From: JALEFZ01 sp964564415 | Lineage (GTDB): Bacteria; Bacteroidota; Bacteroidia; J057 | Reading direction: 5' to 3' | DNA: 64,000 nt | NCBI GenBank assembly: GCA_964564415.1 | Contig: CAZMAV010000004.1 | Coordinates: 248,001 to 312,000, forward strand | The notes under the pieces: model-generated | Seen by the model: only the letters and a program-made list of their open reading frames with translations | Database searches by the model: none | Told to the model about the DNA's origin: nothing | Shown: piece after piece, positions 18,517-27,022 of the stretch | Numbering within the stretch: position 1 is the first letter of the stretch | How the letters are laid out: the number at the start of each line of letters is the position of its first letter | Program-made: the position numbers and the translations under genes

Positions 18517-19026
18517 AAAATTGTAAATATGCTAAGTATTGAAATGACATGGATTGAGAATCGAGAAAATAATAGCACAAAAGGCTTTTTTATAAAGCAA
18601 ATTTTGAAAATAGCCATCGTATTGATCAGCCAATAAATTGGTAATCTATACTTACAGGTTGAATAAAACCTAGATTTGACTCATTGAAACCTCATACTCA
18701 ATAAGCAAGGAAAAGCCTTACCTAACAATCCTCAAAAAGGGGAAATTTCTAAATATATGATTTTTTTTAATTAGAAAAAATATCCAAATAAAAATCACAG
18801 ACCCTTTTACAGGAATGATTCATAGGTGATAAAACTCGCAAGTATGTTAAATAAAGGACCTTTATCTAGGCTTTTCAATCCTCTCAAGTGGGGATATTAG
18901 ATAGATAAAAACCCCAAAAAATGGGGATTTTCTCATAAAATTGCTAAATGAGTATTATCTGGCAGAATAAATAAATCGAGGAGAGGTTTGTAAGGCTTTT
19001 TTTGTCTGGGATGTTGGCGCTTAAAT
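18517..19026. other. AT-rich intergenic stretch with one hairpin
   Basis: About 510 nt without a credible gene. It contains one terminator-like hairpin near 18906-18932: AAAAACCCC, an A-rich loop, then GGGGATTTTC. It lies just downstream of the 19027 gene, whose transcript it could end. The rest is AT-rich with no repeat I can define. Confidence 0.5.
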
Positions 19027-19569
19027 TTAATTGGTACTATACTTCCTTGCCTCAAACTCTATGTCCTCAAACCATACCGATGGCATGTTCTCCTTCATGA
19101 TCTGCTCTAGTCTGTCTCCATCCTTGATCATGCGTTTGATCTTGGGATTGACCTCCCTGATATACCCTTTCTGTGCCGAGAGGTGATAGTTTCTGAACTC
19201 CTCCCCATTGATCAAATCGATCAACTGAAAAAGTTCGTTTTTAGCAATGTAAAAACTTACGATGGAGGAGATCAACAGGCTGGGGAGGTTCAGGTCTTCT
19301 AACCTGATTCGGTTCATGAGGGTAAAATCATCTGTAAATAACAATACAGGCCTTGCTTCACTATTTTCGACGATGTCTTGAAATTTTTCTTCGTTGATAT
19401 AGGCTGTCCGAAAAGCATCTACAATTTGGGAGACCTCTGCAAATAAGCCTACAATGATGCTCTTTCGCCTGGCTCTAAATTCAAGGACCCTCCTCATTCG
19501 CTCAAAAATAAAGGTAACGAGGGCCGTACCGATGGCCAAAATAATGGTGAGGGAGATTTTATCAGCCAT
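19027..19569 (-). CDS. membrane-anchored protein of unknown function
   Basis: A 180-residue protein I do not recognise. One membrane helix at about residues 6-22 (SLTIILAIGTALVTFIF) is followed by a basic segment (ERMRRVLEFRARRK), placing the remaining ~150 residues in the cytoplasm by the positive-inside rule. That part is predicted mostly helical (IVGLFAEVSQIVDAFRTAY; PKIKRMIKDGDRLEQIM). No domain or catalytic motif is visible. The gene is flanked by a long spacer and the KAS III-like gene, 116 nt upstream on the same strand. Confidence 0.65.
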   Translation of the reverse strand: MADKISLTIILAIGTALVTFIFERMRRVLEFRARRKSIIVGLFAEVSQIVDAFRTAYINEEKFQDIVENSEARPVLLFTDDFTLMNRIRLEDLNLPSLLISSIVSFYIAKNELFQLIDLINGEEFRNYHLSAQKGYIREVNPKIKRMIKDGDRLEQIMKENMPSVWFEDIEFEARKYSTN

Positions 19570-19685
19570 AAATACCGGAGCTTTTGAAGGGAAATCTAGC
19601 TTATTTCATCTACTGATCCAAATATCCGTAATTTTTCGTAAGGGGAAGAGATCCTTCAAAATCAGCTATTTATTTGAAAAAAACA

Positions 19686-20675
19686 TCAGTACCGAAAAGC
19701 AATCGAGCCAAAGGTAAGGCCGCTGCCCGATCCAATCATAAGGCAGGTATCTCCCCGCTTGATTTTGCCTTGCTCCACAGCGAAATTGAAAGTAATGGGG
19801 ATACATGCAGAACCCGTGTAGGCGCAGCTTTGCATGCTGGTATGCCCACGCTCCATGGGCACCTTGAGGTTATTCAATGTGCCCTGAATGCTATTGATAT
19901 TAATCTGGGTAAGGATGTAGTGGTGCACATCCATTGGCTCCAATTTATTACGCCTGAGCAGGGTCCTGGACATGTTGGTCCACATCTGTATGTTGAGTTC
20001 GGGAGGAAGACGATAGTTGATCTTCAGGGTATGGGCCTTGGAGTCAACCATTTTGGCATCGAAGGGATGCTTGGTTCCCCCTCCATAGATACCCATTCCG
20101 TCATAATATTGGCCAAGGGTAACCAATTCTCCGTCCATAAAGCCCCCTTCTGTCGTATCATCTGCACTGATGATAATGGCTCCGGCTCCGTCCGCAAAGA
20201 GGGTCACGGTTTTCTTGTCCTTTTTGTCCAAAAATGGAGAAATGGCATAGACACCCACCACCAGCACGTGCTTGTAGCGCTTATCGGTACGAATGTATTT
20301 TCCGCCTACGTCCATACCCGTGATAAACCCGGCACAGGCAGCATTGAGGTCAAAGGTCCCCGCATGCCCTGCTCCCAGCCTGTATTGAAGGACAGAGGCG
20401 GTAGAGGGGGTCAAATACTCAGGAGTATCCGTAGCTACAATAATCAAATCCAGATCACCAGCTTCCAGTCCCGCCCTTTCCAAAGCCTGAAGGGAGGCAT
20501 GAAAACATAGGTCGGCAGTGGATTCGCCCTCCCCACACCAATGCCGCTGATAAATAGACATCCGTTCCTCTAACCAACTGGACACGTCTGTCTCCAACAA
20601 TTCATCGAAGTATGAATTGGTCAATACTTTTTCTGGCAAATAGGCCCCTGTCGAGGTTATGACCACATTTCTCAT
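19686..20675 (-). CDS. KAS III-like (FabH-type) thiolase-fold protein with altered active site
   Basis: A 329-residue ketoacyl-ACP synthase III-like protein. The nucleophile is kept: Cys114 in LNAACAGF. The other two FabH triad positions are changed. The His of PHQAN reads LTQIN (Thr256), and the Asn of HGNTSAAS reads CAYTGSAC (Tyr287), judged by aligning to the FabH C-terminus, which otherwise matches well to the end (GSGSGLTFGS). It may transfer or bind acyl groups without decarboxylative condensation; this is inference. I start at ATG 20675 (MRNVVITSTG). A thiolase gene lies about 440 nt upstream. Confidence 0.85.
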   Translation of the reverse strand: MRNVVITSTGAYLPEKVLTNSYFDELLETDVSSWLEERMSIYQRHWCGEGESTADLCFHASLQALERAGLEAGDLDLIIVATDTPEYLTPSTASVLQYRLGAGHAGTFDLNAACAGFITGMDVGGKYIRTDKRYKHVLVVGVYAISPFLDKKDKKTVTLFADGAGAIIISADDTTEGGFMDGELVTLGQYYDGMGIYGGGTKHPFDAKMVDSKAHTLKINYRLPPELNIQMWTNMSRTLLRRNKLEPMDVHHYILTQININSIQGTLNNLKVPMERGHTSMQSCAYTGSACIPITFNFAVEQGKIKRGDTCLMIGSGSGLTFGSIAFRY

Positions 20676-20917
20676 AAACAACAATCCTCCCATTTTGGAG
20701 AAATCACAAAAGTACCCCTTGCTCGCGATCCCGATGTCTGACCAAGCCTCCTTTTTCCCATACAAAAAATGTCAAGGTCTGATCTTGACACCTAGGTTTA
20801 GCTGGCAAAACCACTTTTATCTCTGTCTATTTGTTCAAATTAGGCAAAAGCTCCTGCTTCTCCTAGCTTAATTATTGTAAATAATATAAAAAATAATATA
20901 CATGTATAATGATGATG

Positions 20918-21021
20918 ATCACGAATCATTTTTGCGATACAACCCATGGCGCTTTTGGGGTTGAAAACAAGTTACTTATGAGGACCCCAAAAGCACTTTA
21001 GCCATTCATTTGGTATAATAA
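20918..21021. repeat. ~104-bp dispersed repeat, copy A
   Basis: Alignable over its whole length with 22543-22646, same orientation, with a net offset of one base. Shared blocks are ATCACGAATCAT, TTTGCGATAC, GCGCTTTTGGGGTTGAAAA and CTTTAGCCATT. In this copy GCTTTTGGGGT (20951-20961) and ACCCCAAAAGC (20984-20994) form a perfect 11-bp inverted repeat. The two copies flank the thiolase gene. No ORF is contained. It could be a REP- or MITE-like element, or a duplicated regulatory hairpin. Confidence 0.75.
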
Positions 21022-21118
21022 CTCATGACCAATATCAGCCCTCACATTTGTGGATATAGAAAAGCAGAGGAGACCCCTTGATCTCCCCCGCTTAAGTTGT
21101 TTTAAAAGCTATGGTCTA

Positions 21119-22297
21119 TTAGATTTTTTCTATGACCATGGCCGAGGCGCCTCCTCCTCCATTACAGATAGCTGCCAATCCCAGGCTGCCTTGTTTGGTA
21201 TCTAGGACTCCGTTGAGGGTGGTCAGGATGCGGGCCCCGGAAGCTCCCAGGGGATGGCCCAGAGAAACTGAGCCTCCATGTACATTTACCTTATTGGGAT
21301 CGACCTTGAGGGTCTCGTTAAAGGCCATCACCACAACGGAGAAGGCCTCATTGACCTCCAGGTAGTCTATGTCGTCCATGCTTAAACCAGCTCTTTCCAG
21401 GGCAAGGGGAGCGGCCTTGGTAGGTGCAGTGGTAAACCACTGAGGTTCGTGGGCAGCATCGGCAAAGGAGCGAATCTTGGCGATGGGCTTAAGGCCCAAT
21501 TTGTCTACCATCTCCTGACTGGCAAGGACCAGGGTCGAGGCTCCATCGTTGATCGTAGAGGCATTGGCAGCCGTGACGGTACCCTCCTTATTGAAGGCCG
21601 GGCGAAGCTTAGGAATCTTTTCAAACTTCACCTTTTTGAACTCCTCATCTTCTTCCATGAGAATAGGCTCTCCCTTTCTTTGGGGAATAGCCACCGGGAT
21701 GATTTCATTTTTCAGGGCTCCAGACTCAGTCGCTGCAGCGGATTTTTTGTAGGAGCCAATGGCAAATTCGTCCTGTTGCTCCCGGCTAAAGCTGTATTTT
21801 TCTGCGGTCTTGTCGGCGCTGTCCCCCATGGCCAGATGGTTGTAAGCATCGACCAGGCCGTCCTTGGCCAATCCATCGATTAGCTCCCCATTTCCATATT
21901 TGTAGCCAAATCTGGCCTTGGGAATATAAAAAGGAATGTTGCTCATGGACTCCATGCCTCCGGCGACCACAAGCCCATTGAACCCCAGCATAATAGACTG
22001 GGCACCAAACATGACTGATTTCATGCCGGATGAACAGACCTTATTGACGGTTGTAGCAGGTACGGTATTGGGGATACCTGCAGCGATGGCTGCCTGTCGG
22101 GCAGGAGCCTGACCCAAATTGGCAGAAACCACATTGCCCATGAATACTTCATTGACCTCTTCGGGCTTGACACCGGCCCGGTCGAGGGCCCCCTTTATGG
22201 CGAATGTACCCAGTTCGACGGCAGAAAATCCGGAGAGCATCCCTCCAAAAGAACCGATAGGAGTACGAACCGCAGAAACGATAAAAACTTCTTTCAT
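21119..22297 (-). CDS. acetyl-CoA C-acetyltransferase (thiolase)
   Basis: A 392-residue thiolase that condenses two acetyl-CoA or cleaves 3-ketoacyl-CoA. The full catalytic set is present: Cys88 (NKVCSSGMKS), His348 (LGHPLGASGAR) and Cys378 (AICNGGGGAS). The start MKEVFIVSAVRTPIGSFGG is typical of the family; I use ATG 22297 instead of the TTG three codons upstream. The length is standard. The gene is bracketed by two copies of a ~104-bp repeat, which is unusual. Beta-oxidation or ketone-body metabolism are likely roles. Confidence 0.95.
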   Translation of the reverse strand: MKEVFIVSAVRTPIGSFGGMLSGFSAVELGTFAIKGALDRAGVKPEEVNEVFMGNVVSANLGQAPARQAAIAAGIPNTVPATTVNKVCSSGMKSVMFGAQSIMLGFNGLVVAGGMESMSNIPFYIPKARFGYKYGNGELIDGLAKDGLVDAYNHLAMGDSADKTAEKYSFSREQQDEFAIGSYKKSAAATESGALKNEIIPVAIPQRKGEPILMEEDEEFKKVKFEKIPKLRPAFNKEGTVTAANASTINDGASTLVLASQEMVDKLGLKPIAKIRSFADAAHEPQWFTTAPTKAAPLALERAGLSMDDIDYLEVNEAFSVVVMAFNETLKVDPNKVNVHGGSVSLGHPLGASGARILTTLNGVLDTKQGSLGLAAICNGGGGASAMVIEKI

Positions 22298-22542
22298 GAA
22301 TTTCAATTAGTTAGCATCAATGGCAATGGGACATAGGAATCAGAAAAGGAGGTTCTGCCTTTTGAGGAAGTCCATGTCCCAATGGCAAATTCGTGATATT
22401 TATTCACAAAGAATAGTGAAAATCCGACAAAATGGGGGTAGACCCATGATACTGAAAGAGATTTCCAGGCCTTTACAACTACTCTCACCCAGGCACATTT
22501 CTTGTCTTTTCATTTTCAAGAAATAGACAGAGCGCAGTGATA

Positions 22543-22646
22543 ATCACGAATCATGATTTGCGATACTACAAATAGCGCTTTTGGGGTTGAAAATAAGGTA
22601 TTTATGATGAAGCCAACAGGGCTTTAGCCATTTATTCCTGATAATC
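22543..22646. repeat. ~104-bp dispersed repeat, copy B
   Basis: Second copy of the element at 20918-21021, same orientation, immediately upstream of the flippase gene. The left half is well kept (ATCACGAATCAT, GCGCTTTTGGGGTTGAAAA), but the right arm of the hairpin is degenerate (GAAGCCAACAGGGCT), so the perfect inverted repeat is lost here. Confidence 0.75.
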
Positions 22647-22721
22647 ATTTTGTAATTTTCCGGCAAAAGCTCCTGTTTTTTCGGGGGCAATCCCTACTTT
22701 CGGGCAAATCATTTCTACTTC

Positions 22722-24212
22722 ATGAGCGGACTTCGTCGTTTGGCTTCACAAACCCTTATTTTTGGGATGGGACATATCCTGGCCAAGGTATTGAACCTCC
22801 TGCTCACCCCTATTTTCACCAATGTCGAACATATCAGTGATGCGGATTACGGGATTTTTAGTCAATTTTACGCCTACGTATCCTTCATCAATATCGTCAT
22901 CACATTTGGAATGGAGACTACCTTTTTCCGTTTCATTCAGGACGATAAGGGTTCTAATAAAATCTACGACCAGGCCTTCATCTGGGTAGGAATCATGGCA
23001 AGTATCTTCCTGGCCATTATCCTCCTCTTTCACGGCAACATTGCTGCGATCCTAGGATACCCCGACCAGGGCATTTGGGTCCTGCTCTTAGGTGGGGTTA
23101 TCTTCCTCGATGGTTTGGCCGCACTGCCTATGGCCAAACTCAGGCAGGAAGAAAAGGCGGGAAGATTTTCTGTAATCCTGCTCACTAATGTCATCGTCAA
23201 CCTTATCCTCAACTACGTCCTCATTGTAGTTTTGCAAAAGGGGATCACTTTTATTTTTATCGCCAACCTCATCGCCTCGGCTGTTAAACTGAGCATTGCT
23301 CTTATCGGCAACCTCCCCCAAAAGCTTCGCATTCACGGCCCCACCCTGAGGGGAATGCTCAACTATGCCTTCTTTATCATGATAGCTGGATTTGCCGGAA
23401 TCATGAATGAGACCTTTGACCGTGCCAGCATTCCCTACCTTTGGGAAGACGGACAATTGCTGGGAGGCATCCCACGCTCAGGTGAAGCCATCAATGGAAT
23501 TTATGCCGCCAACTACAAGGTTGCCATGCTCATCAACCTGGCCATTCAGGCCTTTCGCTATGCTGCGGAGCCTTTCTTTTTCAACAGGTCCAAGGAAAAG
23601 GATTCTCCCCAAACCTTCGCCAAGGTATTTCATTATTTTCTCATCGCAGCCCTGATGGGTTTTCTGGTCATTGGCTCCTTTACCAAGGAGATCGTCAGCT
23701 TTAACTTTTGGGGCCTGACCTCCTTTACCTTCATTGGAGAGGAGTATTGGAGTGGACTGGCTGTGGTACCTATTCTGCTTCTGGCCTATGTCTTCAGTGG
23801 CGCCTACCTCAATATGTCTATCTGGTTCAAAATTACCAAGCAGGTTCGCTTTGCCCTCCTCTTTACAGGGACAGGCGCCCTGATTACCATCCTGGGCAAT
23901 TTTCTTTTTGTTCCCACATATGCCTATTATGCTTCGGCCTGGGCCACCCTTGTCTGTTATGTAGTCATGAGCCTCATGGTCTACTTTGTTGGGCAGCGCC
24001 ATTATCCTATTCCCTATCGCGTAGGTCGGATATTCCTTTACGGACTTATTTTTGTAGGGGCTTTTGGGATTAATCATCAAATCGGGCCTACCGATGGATT
24101 TCTTTGGGCTTTTCTGGCCAAAGCAGTCATCTGCCTGATCAGCATAGGAGGGGTCCTGGGATTGGAAAAATGGAAAAATCCCTTCGCTGTGCCTCCTTCA
24201 TCCACCCCATAA
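22722..24212 (+). CDS. Wzx-type oligosaccharide flippase (polysaccharide biosynthesis protein)
   Basis: A 496-residue integral membrane protein of the MOP/MATE exporter superfamily with 12-14 predicted helices. The start (RRLASQTLIFGMGHILAKVLN) and the second-repeat entry (GMLNYAFFIMIAGFAGIMNE) are typical of Wzx/RfbX-like flippases, which move lipid-linked sugar units across the inner membrane. Together with the glycosylphosphotransferase at 30164 and the guanylyltransferase at 63438 it suggests surface polysaccharide synthesis, although the three are not contiguous. The aldose epimerase gene follows 10 nt downstream in the same direction. Confidence 0.9.
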   Translation: MSGLRRLASQTLIFGMGHILAKVLNLLLTPIFTNVEHISDADYGIFSQFYAYVSFINIVITFGMETTFFRFIQDDKGSNKIYDQAFIWVGIMASIFLAIILLFHGNIAAILGYPDQGIWVLLLGGVIFLDGLAALPMAKLRQEEKAGRFSVILLTNVIVNLILNYVLIVVLQKGITFIFIANLIASAVKLSIALIGNLPQKLRIHGPTLRGMLNYAFFIMIAGFAGIMNETFDRASIPYLWEDGQLLGGIPRSGEAINGIYAANYKVAMLINLAIQAFRYAAEPFFFNRSKEKDSPQTFAKVFHYFLIAALMGFLVIGSFTKEIVSFNFWGLTSFTFIGEEYWSGLAVVPILLLAYVFSGAYLNMSIWFKITKQVRFALLFTGTGALITILGNFLFVPTYAYYASAWATLVCYVVMSLMVYFVGQRHYPIPYRVGRIFLYGLIFVGAFGINHQIGPTDGFLWAFLAKAVICLISIGGVLGLEKWKNPFAVPPSSTP

Positions 24213-24222
24213 GTTTATTTTC

Positions 24223-25266
24223 ATGAAAAGAGAATCCTTTGGTCAACTTCCCGATGGTCGCGAGGTTCACCTTTTTACCCTTGCCAGAGGACAGGTTGAA
24301 GCCAAAATCAGCAACTACGGAGGAAGCCTAATCTCCTTCTTACAACCCGACTCCACCGGCAAAAAAGAGGATATAATTTTGGGCCCAGGTAACCTGGAGG
24401 GCTGTCTTGGGCCCCATCCTTTCATGAATACCCTTATCGGCCGCTTCGCAAATAGAATTGCCAGAGGGAAATTCGACATTGAGGGACATCCTTATCAGCT
24501 TCCCCTCAACCTTCCTCCCCACCACATTCATGGCGGCGAAAGGGGTTTTGACAAACAGCTGTGGAATGCCGAGGATGTTTCCGACCAATATGCCGACCGT
24601 CTTAAGCTGACCTACACCAGTCACCACGGAGAAATGGGCTATCCGGGTACCCTTGAGGTGGAAGTGGTCTTTGGCCTTTCTGCCCAGCATGAGCTAAGCC
24701 TGGACTATCTGGCCAGAACCCAACAAAAGACCCATGTCAACCTTACCCATCATGGATATTTCAACCTCAGGGGGAGGGGGGACATCTTGGGGCATCGGTT
24801 GATGATAGATGCCGAGGAGATTATAGCGGCTGATGAAGATGGGATTCCCTTGGCTTCTCCTTTCATGGACGTAGCTGGAACTCCCTTTGATTTTAGGGAA
24901 ATGACCCTTCTGGGCCCTCGCCTTGAAGCCCATCACGAGCAACTGGCCCTGGCCAAGGGCTTTGACCGCAGCTATCGCTTTAGGAACTGGGATGGAAGCC
25001 TGAGGAGGGTGGCCAGGGTCACAGAGGAAAAATCAGGAAGGGTCATGGAAGTATTGGCCACTGCACCTGGAGTGCAACTCTACACCGCCAACTTCCTCCA
25101 GGATGTAGTGGGAAAGGGAGGAAGGGTCTATAAGCCTTATGATGCCTTTTGCCTGGAAACCCAATATTTTCCGGATAGCCCAAATAGAGCGGAGTTTCCC
25201 TCCACCCTGCTTGTTCCAGGAGAAGACTATCGACAGAAAACCATTTATAGGTTTTCTACCCTATAA
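24223..25266 (+). CDS. galM: aldose 1-epimerase (mutarotase)
   Basis: A 347-residue GalM-type enzyme that interconverts alpha and beta anomers of hexoses. Key residues are visible: Arg75 region (LIGRFANRIARGKF), His177 as catalytic acid (NLTHHGYFNL), and the Glu base in FCLETQYFPDSPN. Length and motif order match the family. No signal peptide, so it should be cytoplasmic. It is 10 nt after the flippase gene and probably cotranscribed, and it converges with the Rid-family gene (6 nt). Confidence 0.93.
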   Translation: MKRESFGQLPDGREVHLFTLARGQVEAKISNYGGSLISFLQPDSTGKKEDIILGPGNLEGCLGPHPFMNTLIGRFANRIARGKFDIEGHPYQLPLNLPPHHIHGGERGFDKQLWNAEDVSDQYADRLKLTYTSHHGEMGYPGTLEVEVVFGLSAQHELSLDYLARTQQKTHVNLTHHGYFNLRGRGDILGHRLMIDAEEIIAADEDGIPLASPFMDVAGTPFDFREMTLLGPRLEAHHEQLALAKGFDRSYRFRNWDGSLRRVARVTEEKSGRVMEVLATAPGVQLYTANFLQDVVGKGGRVYKPYDAFCLETQYFPDSPNRAEFPSTLLVPGEDYRQKTIYRFSTL

Positions 25267-25272
25267 AAAGTA

Positions 25273-25662
25273 TCAGGCTACTACAGCACTGACTTCGATT
25301 TCTACCACCAGCCCTTCCTGTATGAGGGAATACACCTCTACCATCGTCGAGGCAGGTTTGATCTCGGCAAAAAATTCCTTGTGAGCCTTGCCTATGTCGT
25401 CAGAGTAACTGATATCGGTAACATACATACGGGTTCGGACCACGTCTTCAAGGCTGGATCCGGCATCTATCAGGGCCTGCTGAATCTTGAGCAGGATATA
25501 TTGGGCCTGTTGGTAGGCGTCATTGGGAAACATCACCTCATCTCCATCCATGGCGGTGGTGCCCGCTACTTCTACAATATCTCCTACCCTTACGGCTCGG
25601 GAGTAGCCTACGCTCTCTTCCCAAGGCGTTCCTGAGGAAATGTTGACCCTTTTTTTCTTCAT
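25273..25662 (-). CDS. Rid/YjgF-YER057c-UK114 family protein lacking the deaminase arginine
   Basis: A 129-residue Rid-superfamily protein with the trimer core motifs GTTAMDGD and LEDVVRTRMYVTDI. RidA proper deaminates 2-aminoacrylate-derived imines with an Arg in the PARS segment (Arg105 in E. coli RidA); here the same place reads KPASTMVEV, with Ser105. Rid subfamilies without this Arg lack imine deaminase activity in characterised cases, so this one probably has another, unknown role. It stands alone, convergent with galM. Confidence 0.85.
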   Translation of the reverse strand: MKKKRVNISSGTPWEESVGYSRAVRVGDIVEVAGTTAMDGDEVMFPNDAYQQAQYILLKIQQALIDAGSSLEDVVRTRMYVTDISYSDDIGKAHKEFFAEIKPASTMVEVYSLIQEGLVVEIEVSAVVA

Positions 25663-25980
25663 AGTTCTTTTTGAATTCCTTCTCCCAGGATAAAAGGTTC
25701 TTTAACTCTTATCATCATCGCTCCTTTTTCAGACATATGAATTATACTATGACCTGGCCTATTTAAAACTGTGATTACCACAAACCTTTTTGTCGATAGT
25801 ATAAATAGCAAGGGTGAAGTTATGAACAAATTATTTCTGATAAGCCCAACTGTAACATACCCATTTCTGCTAATCACCAAAGGCCCAAATGATTATTCCT
25901 CACTAAGGCTTTTAAAAGGTAAACCCATGGCGGATGCCAAAGAATGAAAATAATCATTATACTTGAAAAAAATATTCGGT
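25663..25980. other. divergent intergenic region
   Basis: Spacer of about 318 nt between the divergent Rid-family and DUF5675-like genes. AT-rich, no ORF, repeat or hairpin that I can support; promoters of both genes should be here. Confidence 0.45.
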
Positions 25981-26586
25981 ATGTGGTCATTTTTAAAGCG
26001 TTGGTTTCCATTTCTCTTTCCCGAGGAGAAAGAGCAGCCCCAAACACCTATCAAAGACAGGGGCTTGAACCTGGATAAGGTGAAGCCAAAGCCTTCTACC
26101 GATTCTTCTACCCCGACAAAGCGCCTTGACGTGGAGGGCAAAAAGGTACTGCGTCTGTTGCGTACTGAATTTGGGGAAACTTACACAAAAGGGATTCTGG
26201 AATGGGAAGGGGAAAGCCTGGTCTATACCCTGGAGGGTCCCAGTCCTAGCCCTAACTATGCGGATCGGGGAGCCATTCGCGAAGGAGATTATTACCTGGA
26301 GTTAAGAAAAAGTGGTGGACCCCATACCAGCTATCATTTCAGATTTGGTGATTGGCACAAAGGCATGATACAGATCAAGGAAGCTCCCGGGCTTGATTAT
26401 GCCTACTTTATGATGGGCAATGATGCTGAATTGAGTTACGGAAATATACTGGTGGGCATGAATTATCATCAGGAACATCTCCTTGATAGCGAGCCTGCCT
26501 ACAGGAAACTCTATGAGCAAGTGATCCCAAACTTGGAAAATAATGGAGAAGTTCTGATTTTACGCATTGAAGAAAAGCACAGTTGA
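25981..26586 (+). CDS. DUF5675-like protein with basic/proline-rich N-terminal segment
   Basis: A 201-residue protein. After a short hydrophobic-basic start (MWSFLKRWFPFLFPEE) and a charged, Pro/Thr-rich linker to about residue 50, the rest matches the DUF5675 style seen in Bacteroidota: RTEFGETYTKGILEWEGE, VYTLEGPSPSPN, AIREGDYYLELRKSG, and MGNDAELSYGNILVGMN. Some relatives are phage-linked, but I see no phage genes here. Function is unknown. I use ATG 25981; the in-frame TTG at 25963 is less likely. Confidence 0.7.
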   Translation: MWSFLKRWFPFLFPEEKEQPQTPIKDRGLNLDKVKPKPSTDSSTPTKRLDVEGKKVLRLLRTEFGETYTKGILEWEGESLVYTLEGPSPSPNYADRGAIREGDYYLELRKSGGPHTSYHFRFGDWHKGMIQIKEAPGLDYAYFMMGNDAELSYGNILVGMNYHQEHLLDSEPAYRKLYEQVIPNLENNGEVLILRIEEKHS

Positions 26587-26729
26587 ACTACCCGCCTGAC
26601 AGCATTGCATACCTAATTTTAGGTACATAACAATCCTACTTTACCTAACAAAAGGTATTTTCTGCTATACAATCTTCTCTTAGTTTTGCCAAAAACTACT
26701 TAGAACTATTCTAAATAATGTTTTTGTAC

Positions 26730-26737
26730 TATATTTG
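26730..26737 (+). promoter_or_regulatory. Bacteroidota -7 promoter element before feoA
   Basis: TATATTTG fits the Bacteroidota -7 consensus TAnnTTTG, 18 nt before the feoA ATG, which would give a very short leader. No clear -33 TTTG is found at the expected spacing, so the call is tentative. Confidence 0.35.
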
Positions 26738-26755
26738 TAGCCAGCTTGTTGATCT

Positions 26756-27022
26756 ATGTTAAATACTGCTCATCCACTTAGCCTAAAGACCTTGAATTGC
26801 CATGCTCTCTCCTCTTTAAAAATAGGAGAGAAAGGAGAGATAGTTTCCATTGAAGGCGAGGATTTAAAGTTGGCTTTGTTGCAAATGGGGATCGGTGAGG
26901 GAGACCTTTGCACCTTCACTGGGGTAGCGCCTTTCAGGGATCCGATTTCAATTATGGTCAACCGCACCAAAGTTACCATCAGGAAGAGGGATGCCGCGCG
27001 TATATGGATAAAGACGAAGTAA
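26756..27022 (+). CDS. feoA: FeoA family protein
   Basis: An 88-residue small cytoplasmic SH3-like protein that assists FeoB-mediated Fe2+ uptake. Typical elements: LSSLKIGEKGEIVSIEGED, ALLQMGIGEGDL and the strand pattern DPISIMVNRTKVTIRKRDA. Its stop overlaps the feoB start by 19 nt, so translation of the two is probably coupled. Confidence 0.92.
   Translation: MLNTAHPLSLKTLNCHALSSLKIGEKGEIVSIEGEDLKLALLQMGIGEGDLCTFTGVAPFRDPISIMVNRTKVTIRKRDAARIWIKTK

Noticed and set aside
19674..20510. 278-codon plus-strand frame opposite the KAS III-like gene
   Set aside because: Shadow of a well-conserved thiolase-fold gene, with no domain features.
25981..26586. DUF5675-like gene as part of a prophage
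   Set aside because: Relatives can be phage-linked, but no phage structural or lysis genes are near.
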